Below, in pieces: positions 56,709-64,000 of a DNA stretch of 64,000 nucleotides. The stretch is from Mytilisepta virgata (lineage: Eukaryota > Mollusca > Bivalvia > Mytilida > Mytilidae). Made by a program: the position numbers and the translations under genes. Each line of letters opens with the position of its first letter. Within the stretch, counting starts at the first letter, position 1. The notes under the pieces were generated by a model, which saw only the letters and a list, made by a program, of their open reading frames with translations, had not been told where the DNA came from and searched no databases. The stretch lies in NCBI GenBank assembly GCA_028015205.1, contig CM051517.1, positions 54,683,455 to 54,747,454 on the forward strand, given 5' to 3'.

Positions 56709-58634
56709 TAGTGTATAGCACATTGATAATAAACGCATAATTTGTATTTTTATAGTAAATATTTATTAAAAAGTACTCATGAAATAAGACAAAAAAAAAG
56801 AAAATAAAAAAGAAATAAATATCCAGAAGTCGGGCCCCTGTGCATGCAACATGCAGGCGAGTAAACAATTAAAGCTAGTGTGGACACATTATTACATAAG
56901 AACTGGATGAAAAATAATAAATTTACATATCAAGCAACATTCCTTTTTTTCGCCTTTTTAACCACTGATATATCAAAGACCATACAAGATATTTAAATCT
57001 GTTGACATATAATACTAAAAGAACTCATTCGATAAAATTTTAGGTGTCCTGCAAAATGTCCAATTTTGGTTCCTATAATCCCTTTTATCTCTGCAAAGAG
57101 ACAACAGTCTCACCAAATTGCCTCGAGTCATCAAAATCGGATAAGACATAAAAAAGTTTCGAAAATTAGGGTGTGTCCCTTTTCGACCCCTGATATCTCT
57201 AAAACTGTCAGACAAAGTGAAAACCAGATCTTAAACAAGTTTTTCCATTTTCATCAAGAAACATTCGAACCAAAAATCATAAATATGGGTTTTAAAATAG
57301 TTACACCAAACTTATAAAAAAAAAACTCTTAATAGCACTGAAAAAGACGGGAGAAGTAAAAAAAATCAATTCCAACCTGTATTTATTATAAGGGACCATT
57401 ATGGTAAAATATTATAAGGATACGTTCAATAGAACAAAAGTTAAAGAGCAGAAACATAACTGTCTACGAAGCCGATGTCATTAAATATTTGTTGCCGTAT
57501 AAATATTAAAATAAAGTTTTAAAAGGAGTAAAATGACTAAATCATAGCCCCACTAACTGTTTTAATGCAAATCAGTTGTTTTTGTCATCATGATGTGGTC
57601 ATAGGTCTGTTATCACAGAGTATCAAAAAGTCTTTCACCAGTTCATGCATGTAATTTCTTGAGAAACTTTTCCAAATCATACAAATCTTTGAGGATGGAC
57701 AGCTTTTGAAATTAATGCAATAAACACTTTAACACATTTGTAAGTACTGCAAATTTCTTATGACCTCCTCGACCATTGTTGATGTGATAGCTTTAATTTG
57801 TTTAATTAGAGTGTTATTTCTTATGTTTTTCGTTTTATACAGCGACAATATCCGAATAGTAAATAAACCAACACAAAAATTACCAATACAAAATAAAACA
57901 GTAAAAGTAACACTTTCGGACTAAAAGCTAGCAACTAGAAAATAAAAAAAGATTATCGTGTATATTAACACGAATAAAAGGTCCAGTTCTGACAATTATT
58001 TCGTTAATCAAATAGTGTCATCGGTAATCTATGAATAAAGTTAACGAAAGTAGTGTCAGATGATTTGTCAGATTTGAGTTCAATGCCGACTTAAAATGGA
58101 GATAACATTAAGTACACCAAAGGTGCATTACATTAGAACCTATTTGCCTTACAAAATCAGGCAAGAACATTAAATTGTGGGAATTAAATATGACGAAAAG
58201 TACAGGTTAACATAGCCTAATCTTATTTAAAGACAAAAGACCGCTCCCGTTAACCAGAAATACAATGTACCTTCTTTTAAACATGATGTTTGTTACCCTT
58301 GCATATATCAACTAATACGAATATATCATTCATTAAAAAGAAAGAAAAAAAAACAGAAAAAATGACAGCCCATGCAGTTCAGTAATTCTGAACAAATAAA
58401 AAAATTCATTTAACTTTTTGAAGAACTCGTGATCAAATACATGTGATTATCAATTAATGACCTATGTTTAGAATAGTATTTCTAGTTTTGAGATATGCAA
58501 ATTATATATTATTAACAGATTGAGCAATATCGCAGAATTTTTATACCCGAGCTTTCAAAGAAAGTTAGATGAATTTTGTTCGCCTAAGTCCGTTTCTCGT
58601 GACATCATCACTCTTTCATTTTTGGGCTTAAGAA

Positions 58635-58924
58635 TTGGACCTGTTCCCACTGTCGTAACCTTTCATGTGACCCCTACGATTTGTGACTTCCACCGGATTG
58701 ACCTTGTTGAACTTCATGACGGGTGCCGTATACGGAGCAGGAACTGCTTACCCTTCCGGAGCACCTGGGTTCACTCCTGGTTTTTATAGGAGTTCGTGTT
58801 GTTCATTGTTTTTAGTTTTCTGTGTTTATTTGTTGTGCTTGTGGTTGTTCGTTTGTCTTCCCGGGTTTGTCTGTCCAATGGATTACGTTTTTTTGATTGC
58901 TCCTTAGGTATATTTGTCCTTTTT
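58635..58924 (+). mobile_element. 5'-truncated Penelope-like insertion in unit A
   Basis: It matches the RT stop region and 3' tail at about 4548-4840, including GCCGTATACGGAGCAGGAAC. Unit B lacks it at the corresponding place (about 62,600), giving an empty site. Confidence 0.85.
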
Positions 58925-59469
58925 ATAGAAGAGTTGCCTTTTCATCTGTAAATGCAATTGGGTCTGAGAGAATATTAAAAGCTGAAGGCCAACACAAGTC
59001 TAATTTTGAAGATGGTTAATTTAAAATTGTGACCTTATATGGGTATTCTTTCGTTTTTCGATTTATGCATTTTATTTCTTTACATTTTTCCGCATTGTAT
59101 GTTAATTGGCAATATTTCAAAAACTGGATTTAAGCTTGTGACCTGAATTGCTCACATTGATACTTTAAATTGACTGCTCCAAAAATGTTATTTTGTAAAA
59201 GCGAAGGAGTATTCCCCTTACATAGCTCTGTCCTTAGGAGGGTTTTGGCATTTTTTTTTTGTTGTCTGCCCTTGGCACGGACGGTTACAGGAAAATCTGA
59301 GGAGAGGAACGCTGCCTGTTTCTCATGTTGCCCGACCATATATTGATGTATAAACTGGTTAGGACAGTTAATAAGAGTAAATTATTATAGTTGTATAACA
59401 TGAACACTGTACTGATTAACAAAGGTCAGCTGAGGTGAGGTGTGTCGGCATCGTACATAAACAATAAAA

Positions 59470-59832
59470 ATGGCGGACATAAAAAACCTCTGATAAAATC
59501 AGTTTTAGAGAGCAACGATGTAAGTCTAGAAAGTATTTATATATTCAGAATATCCCCCTAACTGTGTACTTACAAAACTAAAATCACCATCGGGAGATAA
59601 AGGTAAACGAGCACAATATGAGACAATTGACGCAAATCTGTATCAAGACAATACCCACATGGTTGCTTTTCGGGTGAAACCCGATAGAATTTTATTGTGG
59701 GTTAAAACGCTTCATATCTGGTATTATGACCATCTTGGTAATTCTACTGATCATCAAGTAAATTGGGTTGATGATCCATCAGATTGGAATAAGAAAACAG
59801 AGGACGACAAAGCCATATGTATTGAAATTTAA
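59470..59832 (+). pseudogene. Unknown small gene of the array, copy A
   Basis: The region starts ATGGCGGACATAAA after CATAAACAATAAAA, identical in layout to copy B. The frame from this ATG closes after seven codons (TGA), whereas a second register is open from about 59,529 to TAA at 59,830-59,832. That register encodes DRILLWVKTLHIWYYDHLGN and, after a short gap, VNWVDDPSDWNKKTEDDKAI. The last ~50 codons are the same as in copy B. I recognise no domain. Alternatively this could be an internal exon or a fragment of a larger gene. Confidence 0.45.
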
Positions 59833-59902
59833 AACAAAAATTTACATAAGTCAGAAAACCCTCTACGCTACAAAATTACTTATTTTATAACACTGGACTG
59901 AT

Positions 59903-62900
59903 CCGCGACAGTGCATGTGACACAAGAGCCCGTTCCACATATAAAACTCAGAATTTTTGTAACGAGATTTATCATTGCTTTTGAATTCCAAAATCAATTG
60001 ATCTGCCGAGTAAACCTTATCTACTTGGCTTCTGTAACCATGAATTTGGAAAAGAGTATTTTTTTCTTCCAGTAAGAATTATCATTTTTGGTGTCAGGTA
60101 AAATAAAAAATAGAATACAAAAATGCATCATCATTACCAAGAAATTATTTATAATTTGATATTTTGTAAAACTATAAGCTTTTTAAGAGCTAAATTGTTA
60201 TAGAAGTGAAATGTTCAAGGTTTCTTGCTAAAAACGTAAATATACCATACTCCTCTTTAAACCCCCTTTTTCCAAACCATCACACCCGTCCGTACATTTT
60301 ATTTTAGATTCAATGTACTGGACATATTGATGAACACTCATTCAACACCTGTCATCCGTTAAACAGTGCAACTATCACCCACCCAGCTGACCAGTTTCTA
60401 GTTTCAGGAGTGCCCCTAGTAGTGTATAACAAACCTAGGCTTTATGTCCCGGGTTCTGTTTGCTGTGCGACGTTGATTATTGAAATGTAACCTTTGACCT
60501 TTCATGTTATCTATTTGTTTAGCATTATGCTAGTACTTATAAACTTACATATGTTCATTATTTAATAATCTTAGGAAGTTTAGTAAACTGATTAAATCTA
60601 CAAAACACACAATACAAATTAATATTAAATTGTAACTGTGTAGAATCAGAATTCCTCATGCATTGCATCTTTTGTAACAATGTCAACCGCAACGTGGATA
60701 GTAAATTGATGTGCAAAGAACAGTATGATACGACCGCATGCATTATGCAGGCGGGTAAACAATTAAAGCAAGTGTAGACACATTATTACATAAGAACTGG
60801 GTGACAAATCAGAAATTTACATATCAAACCACATTCCTTTTTTAGCCTTTTTAACCTCTGATATATCAAAGACCATAAAAGATATTTAAATATGCTGACA
60901 TATAATACTAAAAGAACTCGTTAGATAAAATTTTACGTGTCCAGCAAAATGGCAAATTTTGGTACCTGTAATCCTTTTTATCTCTGCAAAGAGACAACAG
61001 TTTCAAAAAAATTGCCTCGCGTCATCAAAATTGGATAAGAAATACAAAAGTTTCGAAAATTAGGGTGTGTCCCTTTTTGACGCCTTATATCTCCAAAACT
61101 GTTAGAGAAAGTGAAAAACAGATCTTAAACAAAGTTTTTCCATTCTCATCAAGAAACATTCGAACCAAAAATCATAAAAATGGCTTTGATAATAGTTAAA
61201 CCAAACTTATAAAAAAAACTCTTAATATGGCACTGGAAAAAAACGGGAGGAGCCAGATTTCCTCAAATCAATTCCAACCTGTATTTATTATAAGGGACCA
61301 TTATGGTAAAATATTATAAGGATACGTTCAATAGAACAAAAGTTAATGAGAAGAAACATAACTGTCTACGACGCCGATGTCAACAACAGACTCATAACAT
61401 TTTACGTCAGTAAATATTTGTTGCCGTATCAATATTAAAATAGAGTCTTTGCCATCATGATGTGGGCATAGGTCTGTTACCACAAAGTATGTTTTGTGGA
61501 CAAATCTGATTAGTTCTTGTTAGAATTTACATTATTATAAGAACCAGTATAAAAAATATTTCATCTGTTCATGCATGTAATTTGTTGAGAAACTTTTCCA
61601 AACCATACAAATCTTTAAGGATGGACAGCTTTTGAAATTAATGCAATAAACACTTTAACACATTTGTAACAGTACTAAGTACTGCAAATTTCTTATGGCC
61701 TCCTTGACCATTGTTGACTTGACAGCTTTAATTTGTTTAATTAGAGTGTTATTTCTTATGTTTTTCGTTTTATACAGCGACAGTATCCGAATAGTAAATA
61801 AACCATCACAAAAATTACCAGTAAAAAATAAAACAGTAAAAAGTAAAGACTAAAAGCTAGCAAGTAGAAAATAAAAAAAAAGATTGTCGTGTATATTAAC
61901 CCGAATAAAAAGTCTGGTTCTGACAATTATTTCGCTAATCAAAATAGTGACATCAGTAATCTATGAATAAAGTTAACGAAAATAGTGACAGATGATACCC
62001 TGTTTTAGCTCAATGCCAACATAAAATGGAGATAGCACTATAAGTACACAAAATGTGCACTACATAGCACCTATCTGTCGTACAAAATCAGAGAAGAACA
62101 TTAATTTGTGTGCATTAAATATAAAGAAAAGTACAGGTTTAACATAGGTACATAATCTTATTTAAAGACAAAAGACCTCTCCCGTTAGTCAGAAATACCT
62201 TCTTTCGGACGTGATTTTTTGTTACCCTGCACAACTAATATGAATATATCATTCATTTTCAATAGAAAAAAATGACAGCCCATGCAGTCCAGTAATTCTG
62301 AACAAATAAGAAAATTTATTTAACTTGAGGAACCTTTAAGAGGAACTAGTGATCAAATACATGTGATTTTCAATTAATGACCTATGTTTACAATAGTATT
62401 TCTAGTTTTGTGATATGTAACAATTATTAGTATCATACATAAGTATAACTAATCATATCAGTTAACTTATATATTATTAACAGATTGAGCAATGTCGCAG
62501 AATTTTTATACCCGAGCTTTCAAAGAAAGTTAGATGAATTTTGTTCGACTAAGTCCGTTTCTCGTGACGTCATCACTCTTTCATTTTTGGGTTTAAGAAT
62601 TTAATATCTTTATAGAAGAGTTGCATTTTCATCTGTAAATGCAATTAGGTCTGAGAGAATATTAAAAACTGAAGGCCAACACAAGCCGAACTTTTAAGAT
62701 GGTTAATTTAAAATTGTGACCTTATATGAGTATTCTTTCGATTTATGCATTTTATTTCTTTACATTTTCCCGCATTGTATGTAAATTGGCAATATTTCAA
62801 AAACTGGATTTAGGCTTGTGACCTGAATTGCTCACATTGATACTTTAAATTGACTGCTCCAAAAATGTTATTTTGTAAAAGCGAAGGAGTATTTCGCTTA

Positions 62901-63532
62901 CATAACTGTGTCCTTAGGGCGGTTTGGGCATTGGCACGGACGCTTACGGGAAAATCTGAGGAGAGGAACGCTGCCTGTTTCTCATGTTGCCCGACCATAT
63001 ATAAGTGTATAAATTAAGTTATTATAGTTGTATAACATGAACAATGTACTGATTAACAAAGGTCCGCTGAGGTGAGGTGTGTCGGCATGGTACATAAACA
63101 ATAAAAATGGCGGACATAAATAAACCTCTGATCAAATCAGTTTTAGAGACGATTTAAGTCTAGAAAGTTTTTATTCAGAATATCCCCCTAACTGTGTACC
63201 TACTAAAGTAAAATCACCATCGGGAGATAAAGCTAAACGAGGAAAATATGAGACAATGGACGTAAATCTGTATGAAGACAAGGCCCACATGGCTGCTTTT
63301 CGGGTGAAAGCCGATAGAATTTTATTGTGGGTTAAAACGCTTCATATCTGGTATTATGACCATCTTGGTAATTCTACTGATCATCAAGTAAATTGGGTTG
63401 ATGATCCATCAGATTGGAATAAGAAAACAGAGGACGACAAAGCCATATGTATTGAAATTTAAAACAAAAATTTACATAAGTCAGAAAACCCTCTACGCTA
63501 CAAAATTACTTATTTTATAACACTGGACTGAT
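59903..63532. repeat. Tandem array unit B (3.63 kb)
   Basis: Homologous to unit A and followed by unit C. Long non-coding stretches (60,000-62,800) hold no recognised gene. Short minus-strand frames at 62,810-62,998 and, in unit A, 59,130-59,339 are related to each other but overlap a dispersed repeat. Confidence 0.92.
63117..63462 (+). CDS. Unknown small gene of the array, copy B
   Basis: From ATG at 63,117 (MADINKPLIKSVLE) the frame closes after 16 codons. Relative to copy A four bases are missing just there (GAGAGCAACG versus GAGACG), and downstream the other register runs on (SEYPPNCVPTKVKSPSGDK...) to TAA at 63,460-63,462, with an internal ATG at 63,256. A single ~120-residue ancestral protein is therefore likely. 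Its C-terminus is rich in Trp, Asp and His, acidic, and without signal peptide or membrane segment. Translation from 63,256 would give 68 residues. The function is unknown. Confidence 0.45.
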
Positions 63533-64000
63533 CCGCGACAGTGCATGTGACACAAGAGCCCGTTCCACATATAAAACTCAGAATTTTTGTAACGAGATTT
63601 ATCATTGCTTTTGAATTCCAAAATCAATTGATCTGCCGAGTAAACCTTATCTACTTGGCTTCTGTAACCATGAATTTGGAAAAGAGTATTTTTTTCTTCC
63701 AGTAAGAATTATCATTTTTGGTGTCAGGTAAAATAAAAAATAGAATACAAAAATGCATCATCATTACCAAGAAATTATTTATAATTTGATATTTTGTAAA
63801 ACTATAAGCTTTTTAAGAGCTAAATTGTTATAGAAGTGAAATGTTCAAGGTTTCTTGCTAAAAACGTAAATATACCATACTCCTCTTTAAACCCCCTTTT
63901 TCCAAACCATCACACCCGTCCGTACATTTTATTTTAGATTCAATGTACTGGACATATTGATGAACACTCATTCAACACCTGTCATCCGTTAAACAGTGCA
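63533..64000. repeat. Tandem array unit C (cut by window end)
   Basis: The 468 bp look the same as the start of unit B at 59,903-60,370 by eye, so the array continues beyond the window. Confidence 0.92.

Larger units (their letters stand above)
56100..59902. repeat. Tandem array unit A (3.8 kb)
   Basis: The unit starts at CCGCGACAGTGCATGTGACA and ends where the same motif begins unit B. It is homologous along most of its length to 59,903-63,532, with scattered substitutions. Differences include a Penelope-like tail insertion (58,635-58,924) and a replaced ~250-bp segment around 56,660-56,850. The interval 56,710-58,500 has no credible gene. Confidence 0.9.

Noticed and set aside
59130..59339. 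Minus-strand frame (MVGQHEKQAAFLSS...) shared with 62,810-62,998
   Set aside because: The two copies keep the frame despite a 21-nt length difference, but the region overlaps a dispersed repeat also seen near 51,545-51,600 and 41,125, so coding is not supported.

Overview
The window looks like AT-rich, repeat-dense nuclear DNA of a bivalve mollusc, most likely a mussel (Mytilidae). The basis is animal-type introns, a metazoan mitochondrial subunit gene, an orphan seven-helix receptor, and several repeat families that I recognise as common in bivalve genomes. The species is an inference. Only two ordinary host genes are clear. One is a two-exon gene for the small ATP synthase subunit DAPIT/ATP5MK (24,075-25,788, +). 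The other is a two-exon 7TM receptor (40,240-43,738, +). Nearly everything else is mobile DNA in different stages of decay.

Layout: 87-228 is a MITE with a 9-bp target duplication. 2,336-10,275 holds a tyrosine-recombinase (DIRS/Ngaro-like) retrotransposon and a Penelope-like reverse transcriptase gene. Both are broken at the same two points and are best explained by one ~5.5-kb inversion flanked by 62-bp inverted duplications. The tyrosine-recombinase element carries four hairpins with a constant 16-nt loop in its 3' UTR. 10.3-16.2 kb has inverted repeats, Penelope-like relics and a degenerate non-LTR element. 16,833-18,437 is a nearly identical 0.8-kb tandem duplication. 19,636-22,287 is a 2.65-kb nested foldback element built from CTGG/CCAG minisatellites. 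A related element at 48,968-51,262 has been invaded by two other elements.

28,804-38,597 is a nearly complete, fairly young Ty3/Gypsy element on the minus strand. It has 1.3-kb LTRs and gag, protease, RT, RNase H and integrase. Downstream of integrase it has an extra gene with two C2H2-type zinc fingers and a long charged tail, preceded by a good splice acceptor. One stop codon interrupts gag, one interrupts the extra gene, and a small deletion interrupts RT.

45-46.9 kb has further Penelope-like relics. 47.6-50.0 kb has two oppositely oriented ~150-bp satellite blocks. 52.6-55.7 kb is a non-LTR element on the minus strand. From 56,100 to the end runs a tandem array with a ~3.6-kb unit (at least 2.1 copies). 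Each complete unit ends in a small unknown gene whose last ~70 codons are preserved although both 5' ends carry different frame breaks.

The candidates for undescribed biology are the covarying hairpin set, the zinc-finger accessory gene of the Gypsy element, the CTGG foldback family and the 3.6-kb array with its unknown gene.
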